From Phocicoccus schoeneichii (lineage in GTDB: Bacteria > Bacillota > Bacilli > Staphylococcales > Salinicoccaceae): a stretch of DNA of 64,000 nucleotides. This document shows positions 8,667 through 18,723 of the stretch, piece after piece; the stretch's first letter is position 1, and every line of letters starts with the position of its first letter. Position numbers and translations under genes: made by a program. Location of the stretch: positions 124,001 through 188,000 of the forward strand of contig NZ_BMDB01000001.1 of assembly GCF_014635565.1 (NCBI RefSeq), read 5' to 3'. A model generated the notes under the pieces. That model worked only from the letters and a program-made list of their open reading frames with translations, made no database searches and had not been told where the DNA came from.

Positions 8667-9533
8667 ATGGTAATTGACTTATTTTATAAGCTAAATAAAA
8701 AACGTACAAAAACATATAAAAACGGCATTGATACAGGTGACAAACCAATCATGACAAAATGTCCGAGTTGTAAGAAGATGCTTTACACTAAAGAGTTAGA
8801 GAAAAGTGTGTTTGTCTGCCCGAATTGTGACTATCATTTCCCAGTTACTAGTCAAGAGCGTATGAAAGCATTGTTTGACGAAGGAACAGAAGTGAGACTA
8901 TTCGATATGATCACTTCTAGAAACCCACTGGATTTCCCGAACTATATGTCTAAATTAGAAAAAGACAAAGAAAAAGCAGACCTCAATGAAGCAGTTCGTG
9001 TGGGTCACGGAAAAATTAATGGTATCGATGTTGTTATTGCAACGATGGATACTAGAATTCGTATGGGTAGTATGGGTAGTGCTGTAGGAGAAATCTTAGC
9101 ACGTACGTTCAATTATGCGACTGAAAAGAAACTACCTGTCATCGTGTTTACTGCAAGTGGTGGTGCACGAATGCAAGAAGGTATACTGTCGCTCATGCAA
9201 ATGGCAAAAGTAAGTGTCGCGATTGAGAGACATTCAAACGCTAGACTACTGTATATTGCGTACATGACTCATCCTACAACGGGTGGTGTAAGTGCAAGTT
9301 TTGCTTCAGTTGGTGATATTAACTTAGCTGAAAAAGGTGCACTTATTGGCTTTGCTGGTCGACGTGTTATTGAAGAAACAATTCGTGAAAAACTTCCAGA
9401 TGATTTCCAAACAGCTGAGTTTTTACTTGACCATGGACAACTGGACAGAGTTGTTAATCGTAAAGAAATGCGTGTGACATTAAGCAATATTTTAAAATTA
9501 CATTGTGGCGGGGTGACTGAAGATGGCATTTGA
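8667..9533 (+). CDS. accD: Acetyl-CoA carboxylase carboxyltransferase subunit beta
   Basis: The beta half of the carboxyltransferase that moves CO2 from biotin to acetyl-CoA, making malonyl-CoA for fatty acid synthesis. The N-terminal zinc ribbon is complete: Cys32, Cys35, Cys51 and Cys54 (CPSC...CPNC). The crotonase-like core contains [16 protein letters not shown] and [14 protein letters not shown]. At 288 residues it is of normal length. GGGGAG lies 6 bases before the ATG. It overlaps accA by 11 bases, which ties the two subunits translationally. Confidence 0.97.
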   Translation: MVIDLFYKLNKKRTKTYKNGIDTGDKPIMTKCPSCKKMLYTKELEKSVFVCPNCDYHFPVTSQERMKALFDEGTEVRLFDMITSRNPLDFPNYMSKLEKDKEKADLNEAVRVGHGKINGIDVVIATMDTRIRMGSMGSAVGEILARTFNYATEKKLPVIVFTASGGARMQEGILSLMQMAKVSVAIERHSNARLLYIAYMTHPTTGGVSASFASVGDINLAEKGALIGFAGRRVIEETIREKLPDDFQTAEFLLDHGQLDRVVNRKEMRVTLSNILKLHCGGVTEDGI

Positions 9534-10470
9534 TTTTGAATTGCCTATTGTTGAGCTCGAAGAGAAAGTGCAAGAGCTAAAAAAATATGCTTCAAAAAAC
9601 AAAATTGACTTATCTAAAGAAATTACCTTTTTAGAAAAGAAAATTGATGTGAAGCGTACTGAAATTTATTCGAACTTAACACCTTGGCAACAAGTTGAAA
9701 TTGCAAGATTCATTGAACGTCCGACAACATTAGAATATATCGATTCGATATTTGACGATTTCATCGAGTTCTTTGGTGACAGATACTACGGAGATGATAA
9801 AGCAATCTTAGGTGGTATTGCTTCATTTAATGGACAACCAGTTACAGTAATCGGTCATCAACGTGGTATGAACACCAAAGAGAACATCGAAAGAAACTTC
9901 GGTATGCCACATCCTGAAGGGTATAGAAAAGCACTGCGTTTAATGAAACAAGCAGAGAAGTTTAACAGACCAATCATCTGTTTCATTGATACTAAGGGCG
10001 CATATCCTGGTAAAGAAGCAGAAGAACGCGGACAAAGTGAAGCAATCGCAAAGAACTTAGTAGAAATGGCTGGACTATCAGTACCAATTATTTCAATCGT
10101 AATTGGTGAGGGTGGATCAGGTGGTGCACTTGCACTCGGTGTATGTGACAAGTTATACATGCTGGAAAACTCTACTTACTCAGTAATTTCACCAGAAGGT
10201 GCAGCAAGTATTTTATTTAAAGATGGTTCTTTAAAAGAAATCGCTGCTGAATCTTTAAAAATTACGGGTCAAGACTTATATGAACTTAAAATTGCAGACG
10301 GTTTAATTGAAGAGCCACTTGGTGGTGCACATCACGATAAACCATTTGTATTTAAAGGTACAAAAGCAATTATCGAACAAGGTCTAGACGAATTGTCTAA
10401 AATCAAAAAAGAAGATCTCGTTGATGCTCGATTTGATAAATATATGAAAATTGGAGACTTTGTTGAATAA
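9523..10470 (+). CDS. accA: Acetyl-CoA carboxylase carboxyltransferase subunit alpha
   Basis: Partner of AccD in the alpha2beta2 carboxyltransferase. It is 315 residues. The N-terminal helical part ([16 protein letters not shown]) is followed by the crotonase-fold domain with [18 protein letters not shown] and the oxyanion-hole glycine stretch [13 protein letters not shown], then the ending that carries [12 protein letters not shown]. The start overlaps accD, with GGGGTGAC as ribosome-binding site inside accD. A terminator follows directly. Confidence 0.97.
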   Translation: MAFDFELPIVELEEKVQELKKYASKNKIDLSKEITFLEKKIDVKRTEIYSNLTPWQQVEIARFIERPTTLEYIDSIFDDFIEFFGDRYYGDDKAILGGIASFNGQPVTVIGHQRGMNTKENIERNFGMPHPEGYRKALRLMKQAEKFNRPIICFIDTKGAYPGKEAEERGQSEAIAKNLVEMAGLSVPIISIVIGEGGSGGALALGVCDKLYMLENSTYSVISPEGAASILFKDGSLKEIAAESLKITGQDLYELKIADGLIEEPLGGAHHDKPFVFKGTKAIIEQGLDELSKIKKEDLVDARFDKYMKIGDFVE

Positions 10471-10495
10471 GAGGCATTTTGCCTCTTTTTTATTT
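10471..10495 (+). terminator. Terminator of the gntR-accDA operon
   Basis: GAGGCA...TGCCTC with a 4-base loop, then TTTTTTATTTT, beginning right at the accA stop codon. Confidence 0.85.
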
Positions 10496-10520
10496 TAGAA
10501 ATTTTTATGGGTGGTATAAT
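10492..10520 (+). promoter_or_regulatory. Extended -10 promoter of pfkA-pyk
   Basis: TGGTATAAT (TATAAT at 10515-10520) with only a weak -35 (ATTTTA); it lies 27 bases before the pfkA start and just after the accA terminator. Confidence 0.6.
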
Positions 10521-10547
10521 ATAAATGATGACATATAAGGAGGCACT

Positions 10548-11507
10548 ATGAAGAATATAGCGGTACTTACGAGTGGCGGAGATGCCCCAGGAATGAATGC
10601 AGCGATTCGTGCTGTAGTTAGAAAAGGTAATAAAGAAGGATTCAATGTTTACGGTATATCACATGGCTTTTTAGGCCTTATTAGAGGTGATTTCAAAAAG
10701 TTAGAAGTAAGAGATGTGGGTGACATTATTCACCGTGGTGGCACGATTCTATATTCAGCGCGTTGTGAAGAATTCAAAGAAGTAGATGTGCAAAAAGAAG
10801 CGGTCAAAAATCTCGAAGAACATGACATTGACACCGTGATTGTTATCGGTGGAGATGGCAGTTTTAGAGGTGCACTCGCACTAGAATCTCATGGTATTAA
10901 AACAATTGGTATACCAGCGACGATTGATAATGACATTCCATTTACGGAATATACCATTGGGTTTGATACGTCTTTAAACACAATCTTAGAGGCAATAGAC
11001 AGAATTCGTGACACAGCAACAAGTCACGAGCGTACCTTTATCGTTGAAGTCATGGGTAGAGAAAGTGGAGCGCTTGCACTATATTCTAGTCTTGCGAGTG
11101 GTGCAGAAGTATCTCTCGTACCTGAAGTAGCTGAAGACATGCCAAAAGTGATTGAAAAGGTAGAAGAGAGTATTAAACTCGGGAAAAAACATTCGATAGT
11201 TATTGTGGCTGAAGGTGCTATGAGTGCTGATGAGTGTAGTAAAATGATTACGGAAGCACTGAATATTGAAGTAAGAACAAGTGTCTTAGGACATATACAG
11301 CGCGGAGGTAAACCAACCGCAAGAGATCGTATCTATGCATCAAGACTCGGAAGCACTGCTATAGATTTAATTTTAGAAGATAAACATCATGTTGCGCTCA
11401 TTGTAAATAAGGGTAAAATAGAGATGAAAGATTTTAAGAAAGTATTACAAGGAAACAAAATTCTCGACACATCAATACTTAAGATGATTGACGAGCTATC
11501 TATATAG
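10548..11507 (+). CDS. pfkA: ATP-dependent 6-phosphofructokinase
   Basis: Phosphorylates fructose 6-phosphate to the 1,6-bisphosphate, the committed step of glycolysis. It is 319 residues, as for bacterial homotetrameric PfkA. The phosphate-binding GGDAPG is at 10-15, GGDGS near 102, and the catalytic loop is ATIDNDI (~123-129). The fructose 6-phosphate residues are in VEVMGRESGALAL, and the C-terminal GHIQRGG is intact. AAGGAGG precedes the ATG. pyk follows after 9 bases, the usual pfkA-pyk operon. Confidence 0.98.
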   Translation: MKNIAVLTSGGDAPGMNAAIRAVVRKGNKEGFNVYGISHGFLGLIRGDFKKLEVRDVGDIIHRGGTILYSARCEEFKEVDVQKEAVKNLEEHDIDTVIVIGGDGSFRGALALESHGIKTIGIPATIDNDIPFTEYTIGFDTSLNTILEAIDRIRDTATSHERTFIVEVMGRESGALALYSSLASGAEVSLVPEVAEDMPKVIEKVEESIKLGKKHSIVIVAEGAMSADECSKMITEALNIEVRTSVLGHIQRGGKPTARDRIYASRLGSTAIDLILEDKHHVALIVNKGKIEMKDFKKVLQGNKILDTSILKMIDELSI

Positions 11508-11516
11508 GGGGATTCC

Positions 11517-13277
11517 ATGCGTAACACAAAAATTATTTGTACTATAGGACCAGCTTCAGAAGACAAAGAAACATTAGAAAAATTAATGTATGCAGGAATG
11601 GATATTGCACGACTTAACTTCTCTCACGGGAATCACGAAGAGCACCTTGCTCGTATTGAATCGATTCGTGAAGTATCAAAAAAAGTTGGTAAAAAAATCG
11701 GGATTTTATTAGATACAAAAGGACCAGAAATCCGTACTGGTGATATGGCAACGCCAATCGTTGAGCTTAAAAAAGGGGAAACTTTAAGCGTCTCTATGGA
11801 CGAGGTACTTGGTAACAGTGAAACAATTTCTATCACATATCCTGGCTTAATCAACGACATTACTGTTGGTGACGATATTCTTTTAGATGACGGTATTATC
11901 ACATTAAAAGTGACAGCAATTTTAAACGATGAAAACATCATCCAAACAGTAGTTCAAAATGACGGTATTATTAAAAACAAAAAAGGAGTTAACGTTCCAG
12001 GAGTTAAAGTAAATCTTCCAGCGTTAACAGATAAAGACCAAGCAGATATTCTTTTCGGTATTGAAAACAAGGTAGATTTCATTGCACCAAGTTTCATTCG
12101 TAAAGCGCAAGACGTTCTAGATATTCGTGAACTTCTTGAAAAGAATAATGGAGATTACATCAAAATCGTTCCTAAGATTGAAAACCAAGAAGGTATCGAT
12201 AATATTGATGACATTCTACTCGTATCAGATGGACTCATGGTTGCTCGTGGGGATCTCGGTGTAGAAATCCCAACTGAAATGGTACCTCTTGCACAAAAAG
12301 AGCTTATCAAAAAATGTAACTATGCAGGGAAGCCAGTAATCACAGCAACACAAATGCTTGATTCAATGCAACATAATCCAAGATGTACGAGAGCAGAGGC
12401 AAGCGACGTTGCGAACGCAATTTACGATGGTAGTGACGCGGTAATGTTATCTGGAGAAACTGCAGCAGGAAGTTATCCAGTTGAAGCAGTGACTACTATG
12501 TCGAACATTGCAATCAGAAGTGAAGAAGCACAAGACTATAAGAAACTATTAACGGATCGTACAAAATATCAAGATCCAACAATGGTAACAGCGATTGGTG
12601 TTGCAGCAGCACATACAGCCTTAAACCTAAACTGTCGTGCAATCGTTGCAGCAACAGAATCTGGACATACAGCTCAAATGATCTCTAAGTATCGCCCACA
12701 CGCAGACATCGTAGCAGTGACTCCACATGAACATGTGGCAAGACAATTACAGCTTGTCTGGGGTGTTCATCCGATTGTTAAACCTAGTGATAAAAATACG
12801 GACGAGGTATTAAACACATCTGTGCAGGCAGTTCTTGAAGAAGGGTTTGTCACTGAAGGAGATCTCATCATCATCACTGCAGGAGTGCCAACAGGACATG
12901 CAGGAACAACGAACTTAATGAAACTTCACGTAGTTGGAGACACATTAATCAACGCTCAAGGTATCGGAAAATTGTCTGGATTTGGTGAAGTATTAATCAT
13001 TGAATCATTAGAAGACTTAAAAGAAAAAGATACTAAAGGTAAAATCTTAGTCTTGAATGCAGTGGATGGAATGATGACACCACACTTAGTTGATGCTGCT
13101 GGTTTAATCACTGTTGAAGGTGGTTTAACAAGTCCAGGCGCAATTATTGGATTAAACCTAGAAATTCCAACAATTGTAGGTGCAACTGATGCATTTAAGG
13201 TATTGAGAAATGGTATGCAAGTAACAATTAATTCAGAACAAAATGTCGTGTATAGTGGACATGCGAATGTTCTTTAA
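11517..13277 (+). CDS. pyk: Pyruvate kinase
   Basis: Converts phosphoenolpyruvate and ADP to pyruvate and ATP. It starts [13 protein letters not shown]; the A domain holds the metal and PEP residues ([35 protein letters not shown]). It is 586 residues because of the extra C-terminal PEP-utiliser-like domain (~475-586) typical of Bacillales. In that appended domain the motif reads [11 protein letters not shown], with Pro at the position where PEP-utilising domains have a phosphorylatable His, so the domain cannot act as a phosphocarrier. GGGGG lies 6 bases before the ATG. Confidence 0.98.
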   Translation: MRNTKIICTIGPASEDKETLEKLMYAGMDIARLNFSHGNHEEHLARIESIREVSKKVGKKIGILLDTKGPEIRTGDMATPIVELKKGETLSVSMDEVLGNSETISITYPGLINDITVGDDILLDDGIITLKVTAILNDENIIQTVVQNDGIIKNKKGVNVPGVKVNLPALTDKDQADILFGIENKVDFIAPSFIRKAQDVLDIRELLEKNNGDYIKIVPKIENQEGIDNIDDILLVSDGLMVARGDLGVEIPTEMVPLAQKELIKKCNYAGKPVITATQMLDSMQHNPRCTRAEASDVANAIYDGSDAVMLSGETAAGSYPVEAVTTMSNIAIRSEEAQDYKKLLTDRTKYQDPTMVTAIGVAAAHTALNLNCRAIVAATESGHTAQMISKYRPHADIVAVTPHEHVARQLQLVWGVHPIVKPSDKNTDEVLNTSVQAVLEEGFVTEGDLIIITAGVPTGHAGTTNLMKLHVVGDTLINAQGIGKLSGFGEVLIIESLEDLKEKDTKGKILVLNAVDGMMTPHLVDAAGLITVEGGLTSPGAIIGLNLEIPTIVGATDAFKVLRNGMQVTINSEQNVVYSGHANVL

Positions 13278-13295
13278 TAAAGGTTTGTGAAAAGT

Positions 13296-14015
13296 ATGAA
13301 AAAATTATTGTTTTATTGTCTCTTTATCGTTTTATTTTTATCTGGATGTGGCAGTGACAATAACGATACGAGTGAAGAGACTGAATCTACTGGATCAGAA
13401 TCAATCCAAGTAGAGGGAGAAAAAGAAGAATTAACAGGTCAATTAGTCATCGACAGATCGATTGAAAAGTATGGTAACGTTCATAGCTATGTGTTAAAGA
13501 CTAACATCGACATGTTAGAAGATGACAAAGCATTCACTATGAAGACAATCACGACGATTGATGGAAGTGAAAATGCGAAATTTGAAGCGGATATCGATGG
13601 TAATGTATCCACTTATTATGAAGTGGATGACAAAGCATTCACAGTTGAAAATGGTGAACTGAAAGAAACAGACGCATTAAATATTGCATCAAACGCATCA
13701 TATGGTGACATCATTAAAATTACTGAAGATCTAAAAGGCGGTAAAATTAAGCAAGAAGATGATCAATTCACGCTTACTTTTGATCTTGCGAATGAAGAAA
13801 ATCAAGAAGCATATTTTGGAAGTAACTTAGCGCAATCTGTAGGAGAATTTGAAGAATTAGAAGGCACACTTGTCCTCACATATTCTAAAGAATATCTCTT
13901 AACAAACGCGAAAGTAGAAGGAACAGCAAAATCCGGCGAACAAACGATCGGATTCGAAGCAACTTCAAATTTCCAAAACGTAGACTCAGTTGAAACAATT
14001 GAATTACCTGAATAA
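13296..14015 (+). CDS. Secreted lipoprotein, DUF6612-like
   Basis: About 239 residues. A basic start (MKKLL), a hydrophobic segment and the lipobox LSGC give a type II signal peptide cleaved before Cys ~19, so the protein should be a membrane-anchored lipoprotein. After an acidic linker, the body is mostly beta-strands (SYVLKTNIDM, ENAKFEADIDGN, FTLTFDLANEEN), resembling the DUF6612/LolA-like lipoproteins of Firmicutes; that family call is tentative. A GTG at 13287 is an alternative start, but it sits too close to the AAAGG site. It follows pyk by 18 bases and shares its transcript; a tie to glycolysis is not implied. Confidence 0.82.
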   Translation: MKKLLFYCLFIVLFLSGCGSDNNDTSEETESTGSESIQVEGEKEELTGQLVIDRSIEKYGNVHSYVLKTNIDMLEDDKAFTMKTITTIDGSENAKFEADIDGNVSTYYEVDDKAFTVENGELKETDALNIASNASYGDIIKITEDLKGGKIKQEDDQFTLTFDLANEENQEAYFGSNLAQSVGEFEELEGTLVLTYSKEYLLTNAKVEGTAKSGEQTIGFEATSNFQNVDSVETIELPE

Positions 14016-14020
14016 TCAAG

Positions 14021-14049
14021 GTGTAGGACTTATTTGTCCTGCACTTTTT
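14021..14049 (+). terminator. Terminator of pfkA-pyk-lipoprotein operon
   Basis: GTGTAGGAC and GTCCTGCAC arms (one G-T pair), 6-base loop, then TTTTTGTTTTT. Confidence 0.8.
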
Positions 14050-14189
14050 GTTTTTATCATTAACTCTTAACTTTTCTAATGATAATATAAAGTTATGGCG
14101 AAGGATAAGAAACGAAACTTTATCTTATACATTAAAGATATTAAAATAAGAGTAAGGATAGGTGTAGTAGTTTGTGATTTCAATAAGCA

Positions 14190-14231
14190 TTGATATACAA
14201 ACTTTGTTATACTTATGTTAAAACGGTTACA
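14190..14231 (+). promoter_or_regulatory. citZ promoter region with a cre-like operator
   Basis: A possible -35 TTGATA (14190-14195) and -10 TATGTT (14214-14219) are 18 bases apart; a stronger-looking TATACT at 14208 has poor spacing. TTAAAACGGTTACA (14218-14231) matches 12 of 14 positions of the CcpA cre consensus and would sit at the transcription start. CcpA control of citZ is known in B. subtilis; here it is inferred. The 235-base gap (14016-14250) holds nothing else beyond the upstream terminator. Confidence 0.5.
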
Positions 14232-14250
14232 TTTATAGGGAGGTATTTCT

Positions 14251-15369
14251 ATGCCTGAGAAAAGCTCTGGTTTAGAGGGTGTCGTAATAGGTGAATCAAG
14301 AATCAGTTCAATCATCGGCACAAAATTAACGTACTGTGGTTATGAAATCGATGATTTAGCAGAAAATGCTGAGTTCGAAGAAGTTATTTTCTTACTGTGG
14401 AATGATCGATTACCAAATAAAGAAGAGTTAGCTGACTTTAAAGCAAAGCTATTCAAGTTTATGTCAGTTACGACAAACAATAGTGAACAATTTAAAGCGT
14501 TCGCTGCTAACAAAGGACGTGCTATGGCAGCTTTAAGAACTTCCATTTCATACATCGGTATCTTTGATGAAAAGGCAGATGATATGAATGAAGATGCAAA
14601 TATGAATAAAGCAATTCGTATTCAAGCTGCGATGCCAGCAGTTGTTGCAGACTTTGAACGTCTGAGAAATGGACTGGAAACGATTAAACCTAAAGAAGAA
14701 TTTAGTTTTGCTAAAAACTTCCTTTACATGTTATTCGGAGAAGAACCGACAGACACACAAGTTGAGGCAATGAATAAAGCACTTATTCTTCATGCTGACC
14801 ATGAAATCAACGCATCAACATTTACAGCACGCGTGTGTGTAGCTACGTTATCAGATTTATATTCTGGTACAGTTGCAGCTATCGGTGCTTTAAAAGGACC
14901 ATTACATGGTGGTGCAAACGAGCAAGTAATGAACATGCTCACTGAAATTGGTTCAGTTGATAATGTAGAAGACTATGTCTATAAAAAACTTGAGAACAAA
15001 GAAAAAATTATGGGTATTGGCCACAGAGTTTATAAAGATGGAGATCCACGTGCGAAATATCTTGAAGATATGGCGAAACGTTTAACTGAAGAAAATGGTG
15101 AAAGCGAACTCTATGACATGAGCATTAAGATTGCTGAAATCGTTGAAAAAGAAAAAGGATTATTACCAAACGTTGACTTCTTCAGTGCATCTGTATATCA
15201 CTCAATGGGTATTCCACATGACTTATTCACTCCAATCTTTGCAGTAAGCCGTACTTCTGGTTGGCTTGCACACATGATGGAGCAATATAGAAACAATAGA
15301 TTGATTCGTCCACGTGCTGAGTATGTTGGACATGTTGGTAGAAAATACGAACCAATCGAAGAAAGATAA
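14251..15369 (+). CDS. citZ: Citrate synthase
   Basis: Condenses oxaloacetate and acetyl-CoA to citrate, entry to the TCA cycle. It is 372 residues, the short Gram-positive type without the NADH-binding N-terminal domain of E. coli GltA. The catalytic histidines are in [12 protein letters not shown] and [15 protein letters not shown], and the catalytic Asp in [21 protein letters not shown] lies 7 bases before the ATG. icd follows after 23 bases with its own strong ribosome-binding site and no terminator between, so they form an operon. Confidence 0.97.
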   Translation: MPEKSSGLEGVVIGESRISSIIGTKLTYCGYEIDDLAENAEFEEVIFLLWNDRLPNKEELADFKAKLFKFMSVTTNNSEQFKAFAANKGRAMAALRTSISYIGIFDEKADDMNEDANMNKAIRIQAAMPAVVADFERLRNGLETIKPKEEFSFAKNFLYMLFGEEPTDTQVEAMNKALILHADHEINASTFTARVCVATLSDLYSGTVAAIGALKGPLHGGANEQVMNMLTEIGSVDNVEDYVYKKLENKEKIMGIGHRVYKDGDPRAKYLEDMAKRLTEENGESELYDMSIKIAEIVEKEKGLLPNVDFFSASVYHSMGIPHDLFTPIFAVSRTSGWLAHMMEQYRNNRLIRPRAEYVGHVGRKYEPIEER

Positions 15370-15392
15370 TAAAATATAAAGGGGTATTAATA

Positions 15393-16658
15393 ATGACAGG
15401 CGAGAAAATTTCAACTAATAATGGTGTTTTAAACGTACCAAACAATCCAGTAATTCCTTTCATCGAAGGTGATGGAATTGGACCAGACATTTGGAATGCA
15501 GCAGTTCGCGTATTCGATGCAGCTGTAGAGAAAGCATACAATGGTGAAAAGAAAATTGACTGGCTAGAAGTATATGCAGGTCAAAAAGCGTTCGACAAAA
15601 CTGGCGAATGGTTACCACAGGACACTCTAGATAAAATTAATGAATACCTTATTGCAATTAAAGGACCTTTAACAACACCAATCGGTGGTGGTATTCGTTC
15701 TCTTAACGTTGCACTGCGTCAACAATTAGACTTATATACTTGCTTAAGACCAGTACGTCACTATGAAGGTGTACCGTCACCTGTAAAACGTCCTGAAGAC
15801 GTGGACATGGCAATCTTCCGTGAGAACACTGAAGACATCTATGCAGGTATCGAGTTCAAAGCAGGTACGGATGAAGTTAAAAAAGTAATCGACTTCTTAA
15901 CAGAAGAAATGGATGTTAAAAACATTCGTTTCCCTGAGTCTTCATCTATTGCAATTAAGCCAGTGTCACAGGAAGGTACAGAGCGCTTAGTAAGAGCTGC
16001 AATTCAATATGCGGTAGATCATAAAAAACCAACTGTAACGCTTGTTCATAAAGGTAATATTATGAAATTCACTGAAGGTGGATTCAAACAATGGGGTTAC
16101 GACTTAGCTGAAAAAGAATTTGGAGATAAAGTTTTCACTTGGCAACAATATGACAAAATTGTTGAAGAGGATGGCAAAGACGCTGCAAACAAAGCACAAG
16201 AGGATGCTGTTGCAGCTGGTAAGATTATCGTAAAAGATTCAATCGCAGATATCTTCTTACAACAAATCTTAACACGTCCAAAAGAGTTTGATGTAGTTGC
16301 TACAATGAACTTAAACGGAGATTACATCAGTGATGCATTAGCTGCACAAGTTGGAGGTATTGGTATTGCTCCAGGAGCAAACATCAACTATGACACTGGT
16401 CACGCGATCTTCGAAGCAACACACGGTACTGCACCAAAATATGCAGGTCAAGACAAAGTAAACCCATCATCAGTGATTCTTTCTGGTGTATTAATGTTAG
16501 AACACTTAGGATGGCAAGAAGCTGCTGATTTAATCAACGAGTCAATGGAGAAAACAATTTCTTCTAAAGTAGTTACTTATGACTTTGCACGTTTAATGGA
16601 TAACGCAACTGAAGTAAAATGTTCAGAATTTGCGGATGAGTTAATCTCAAATATGTAG
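15393..16658 (+). CDS. icd: NADP-dependent isocitrate dehydrogenase
   Basis: Oxidative decarboxylation of isocitrate to 2-oxoglutarate with NADPH. It is 421 residues, a homodimeric type like B. subtilis Icd (CitC). Visible motifs are [12 protein letters not shown], the substrate loop [16 protein letters not shown] with the Ser that is the phosphorylation site in E. coli, and the metal and cofactor region [17 protein letters not shown] followed by [16 protein letters not shown]. In many Bacillales mdh or phoPR follow; here a transporter does. Confidence 0.97.
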   Translation: MTGEKISTNNGVLNVPNNPVIPFIEGDGIGPDIWNAAVRVFDAAVEKAYNGEKKIDWLEVYAGQKAFDKTGEWLPQDTLDKINEYLIAIKGPLTTPIGGGIRSLNVALRQQLDLYTCLRPVRHYEGVPSPVKRPEDVDMAIFRENTEDIYAGIEFKAGTDEVKKVIDFLTEEMDVKNIRFPESSSIAIKPVSQEGTERLVRAAIQYAVDHKKPTVTLVHKGNIMKFTEGGFKQWGYDLAEKEFGDKVFTWQQYDKIVEEDGKDAANKAQEDAVAAGKIIVKDSIADIFLQQILTRPKEFDVVATMNLNGDYISDALAAQVGGIGIAPGANINYDTGHAIFEATHGTAPKYAGQDKVNPSSVILSGVLMLEHLGWQEAADLINESMEKTISSKVVTYDFARLMDNATEVKCSEFADELISNM

Positions 16659-16705
16659 TTAAAATCGTTACTAGATTTAATAATTGAATATGATAAAATA
16701 TACGT

Positions 16706-16735
16706 AATACATAAGACTTTTGCTCTTATTGTATT
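16706..16735 (+). other. Imperfect hairpin in the icd-abgT gap
   Basis: AATACATAAGA and TCTTATTGTATT arms (one bulge) are not followed by a T-run. It lies downstream of a possible extended -10 (TGATAAAAT, 16691-16699) and upstream of the terminator-like hairpin at 16751. Its role is unknown; it could be part of a leader of the transporter gene. Confidence 0.4.
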
Positions 16736-16750
16736 GCGGATATAAATATA

Positions 16751-16784
16751 GACCATCCAGATAATGGATGGTCTTTAAATTTTA
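16751..16784 (+). terminator. Terminator-like hairpin between icd and the AbgT transporter gene
   Basis: GACCATCC and GGATGGTC arms with a 7-base loop, then TTTAAATTTT; it ends at the ribosome-binding site of the next gene. It most simply terminates citZ-icd, but it might act as an attenuator if the transporter promoter lies upstream of it. Confidence 0.7.
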
Positions 16785-16796
16785 GGAGGCTTAATC

Positions 16797-18350
16797 ATGG
16801 CTGAAGTAAAACAAAGGAAGAACTTTTTCCAACGTTTTTTAGACTTCATTGAATGGAGCGGTAACAAACTACCTCATCCATTTACTTTATTTATTGGTCT
16901 AGCTATTTTAACGCTGATTCTATCAGCAGTACTTTCAATCTTTGACGTTTCAGTTGTGCACCCTGGTGATTCATCCGAAATTGTTGAAGTTAAAAACTTA
17001 CTTAGTGCTGAAGGAATTGAATACATATTTCTTAGCATGACAGATAACTTCATTGGATTCGCTCCACTTGGAGTTGTGCTGATTACAATGCTTGGAATTG
17101 GTATCGCAGAGCGAACAGGATTAATTGCAGCTGCACTGCGTGCGTTTATCTTTTCAATTCCAAAATCACTCATTACTGCAGGACTTGTCTTTGCAGGTGT
17201 TATGTCATCTGTAGCAAGTGACGCAGGATACGTTGTATTACCACCATTAGGTGCTGTCATTTTCTTAACTTTAGGAAGACACCCGTTAGCAGGTATTGCT
17301 GCAGCGTTTGCTGGGGTGAGTGGTGGTTTTAGTGCAAATCTCTTGCTAAGTGGTACTGATGCAATGTTGTCAGAAATCACTATGGAAGCAGCAGCGGTAA
17401 TCAATCCAGAGTATGTGGAGACAATGAACGTTGCAATGAACTACTACTTCATTATTGTGAGTGTGTTCTTATTGACACTCGTTGGTTGGTTTGTAACTGA
17501 GAAAATTGTTGAACCACGCTTAGGTGCTTATGATGGTAAATTCTCTGTGAACGTTGATGATGAGATGGCACCTCTCTCTAAATTAGAGAAAAAGGGACTC
17601 ATCTATGCACTGATTTCAATTATTGTATCTGGAATTTTAGTAGCACTACTCGTCGTATTCCCATGGTCACCATTACGTGGAGATGAAGGAACGTACTTAA
17701 ACACAATTATTCAATCACCATTTATGCAAAGTCTTGTACCAATCATTGCAATTCTTTTCTTCATCCCAGGGTTCGTATATGGTCGGGTAACAAAAGAAAT
17801 TAAAAGCGATAAAGACGTTGCGAATCACTTAGCTGAAACAATGGCAACAATGGGTACATTTATTGTTCTTGCATTTGCAGCAGGTCAATTCATTGCATTC
17901 TTCGCGGAATCAAACATTGGTCTCGTGATTGGTGTATACGGCGCAGAGTTACTTGAAACGCTTAATTTAAAGGGTATTCCTTTAATTATTGGGTTTATCT
18001 TAGTAACAGCAGTTATTAACTTATTCATTGGTAGTGCAAGTGCGAAGTGGGCGATGATGGCACCAATCTTTGTGCCAATTTTAATGCAACTTGGATACTC
18101 ACCAGAACTCACAACAATGGCATATCGTATTGCAGACTCATCAACGAATATTATCACGCCACTTATGACATATTTCGCAATTATCATTGCGTTCAGTCAG
18201 AAATATGTGAAGGATCTAGGTATCGGCACTCTAGTTTCAGTTATGTTACCGTACTCTCTATTCTTCTTAGTTATGTGGTCACTCATGCTCATCGTTTGGA
18301 TGATGCTTGGATTACCACTCGGACCAAATGCACCAATTCTTTATCCATAA
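16797..18350 (+). CDS. AbgT family transporter
   Basis: A 517-residue polytopic membrane protein with about 11-12 hydrophobic segments. It matches the AbgT (p-aminobenzoyl-glutamate transporter/MtrF) family: the N-terminal lead RFLDFIEWSGNKLPHP, then FAPLGVVLITMLGIGIAE, SSVASDAGYVVLPPLGA, and the second repeat with IGSASAKWAMMAPIFVP and DSSTNIITPLMTYFA. Family members import p-aminobenzoyl-glutamate (folate salvage) or export p-aminobenzoate and antimetabolites; direction and substrate cannot be read from sequence. AGGAGG gives the start. It occupies the site where phoPR stands in S. aureus and B. subtilis. The next gene is 76 bases downstream. Confidence 0.93.
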   Translation: MAEVKQRKNFFQRFLDFIEWSGNKLPHPFTLFIGLAILTLILSAVLSIFDVSVVHPGDSSEIVEVKNLLSAEGIEYIFLSMTDNFIGFAPLGVVLITMLGIGIAERTGLIAAALRAFIFSIPKSLITAGLVFAGVMSSVASDAGYVVLPPLGAVIFLTLGRHPLAGIAAAFAGVSGGFSANLLLSGTDAMLSEITMEAAAVINPEYVETMNVAMNYYFIIVSVFLLTLVGWFVTEKIVEPRLGAYDGKFSVNVDDEMAPLSKLEKKGLIYALISIIVSGILVALLVVFPWSPLRGDEGTYLNTIIQSPFMQSLVPIIAILFFIPGFVYGRVTKEIKSDKDVANHLAETMATMGTFIVLAFAAGQFIAFFAESNIGLVIGVYGAELLETLNLKGIPLIIGFILVTAVINLFIGSASAKWAMMAPIFVPILMQLGYSPELTTMAYRIADSSTNIITPLMTYFAIIIAFSQKYVKDLGIGTLVSVMLPYSLFFLVMWSLMLIVWMMLGLPLGPNAPILYP

Positions 18351-18426
18351 ATTTATCTTTTAATGTTTAAAGTCAAAATAACTCGGGTAAATTATTATTG
18401 AATCTAATTTTGTTAGGAGAGATATA

Positions 18427-18603
18427 ATGAGTAAATTTGATGACTTAAAGAAACAAGCAACTGACAAAGGTAAAGATTTTGCTAACGAGCAAGTGGACAA
18501 ACAACAAGAAGAACGTTTAAAAGGTAAAGATGGTGTCAATGAACACATTGACAACGCTCAGGAGAAATTCCTAAGCGGCGACAAAAAAGAAGACGAAAGA
18601 TAA
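18427..18603 (+). CDS. Small hydrophilic protein of unknown function
   Basis: A 58-residue protein with 11 Lys, 11 Asp/Glu-rich turns and no hydrophobic core, probably helical and extended. It begins MSKFDDLKKQATDKGKDF and ends with GDKKEDER. GGAGAG lies 6 bases before the ATG and a perfect terminator follows, so it is very likely a real gene. Its composition resembles small stress or antitoxin-like proteins (CsbD-like or Rv0909-like), but I see no diagnostic motif and do not assign a function. Confidence 0.75.
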   Translation: MSKFDDLKKQATDKGKDFANEQVDKQQEERLKGKDGVNEHIDNAQEKFLSGDKKEDER

Positions 18604-18623
18604 GAGAAATAGTTATTATATAT

Positions 18624-18661
18624 AAGCCTCGGCATGATTTAATTATGCCGGGGCTTTTTTA
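18624..18661 (+). terminator. Terminator after the 58-residue protein gene
   Basis: GCCTCGGCAT and ATGCCGGGGC arms with a 9-base loop, then seven T. Confidence 0.9.
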
Positions 18662-18663
18662 AT

Positions 18664-18692
18664 TTGTGATACATATAGGACACTTGTATAAT
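18664..18692 (+). promoter_or_regulatory. SigA promoter of polA-mutM-coaE
   Basis: TTGTGA (18664-18669), 17-base spacer, TATAAT (18687-18692), 31 bases before the polA start. Confidence 0.8.
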
Positions 18693-18723
18693 TTAAAGAG
18701 AGAAACTTCAAAAGGAGTACAGT

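Noticed and set aside
14096-14194. 32-codon basic ORF (MAKDKKRN...) upstream of citZ
   Set aside because: No Shine-Dalgarno sequence before its ATG, and it runs through the likely citZ promoter.
16874-17404. 176-codon minus-strand ORF inside the AbgT transporter gene
   Set aside because: Antisense shadow of a clear membrane-protein gene; low-complexity Ser/Ile/Ala composition and no ribosome-binding site.
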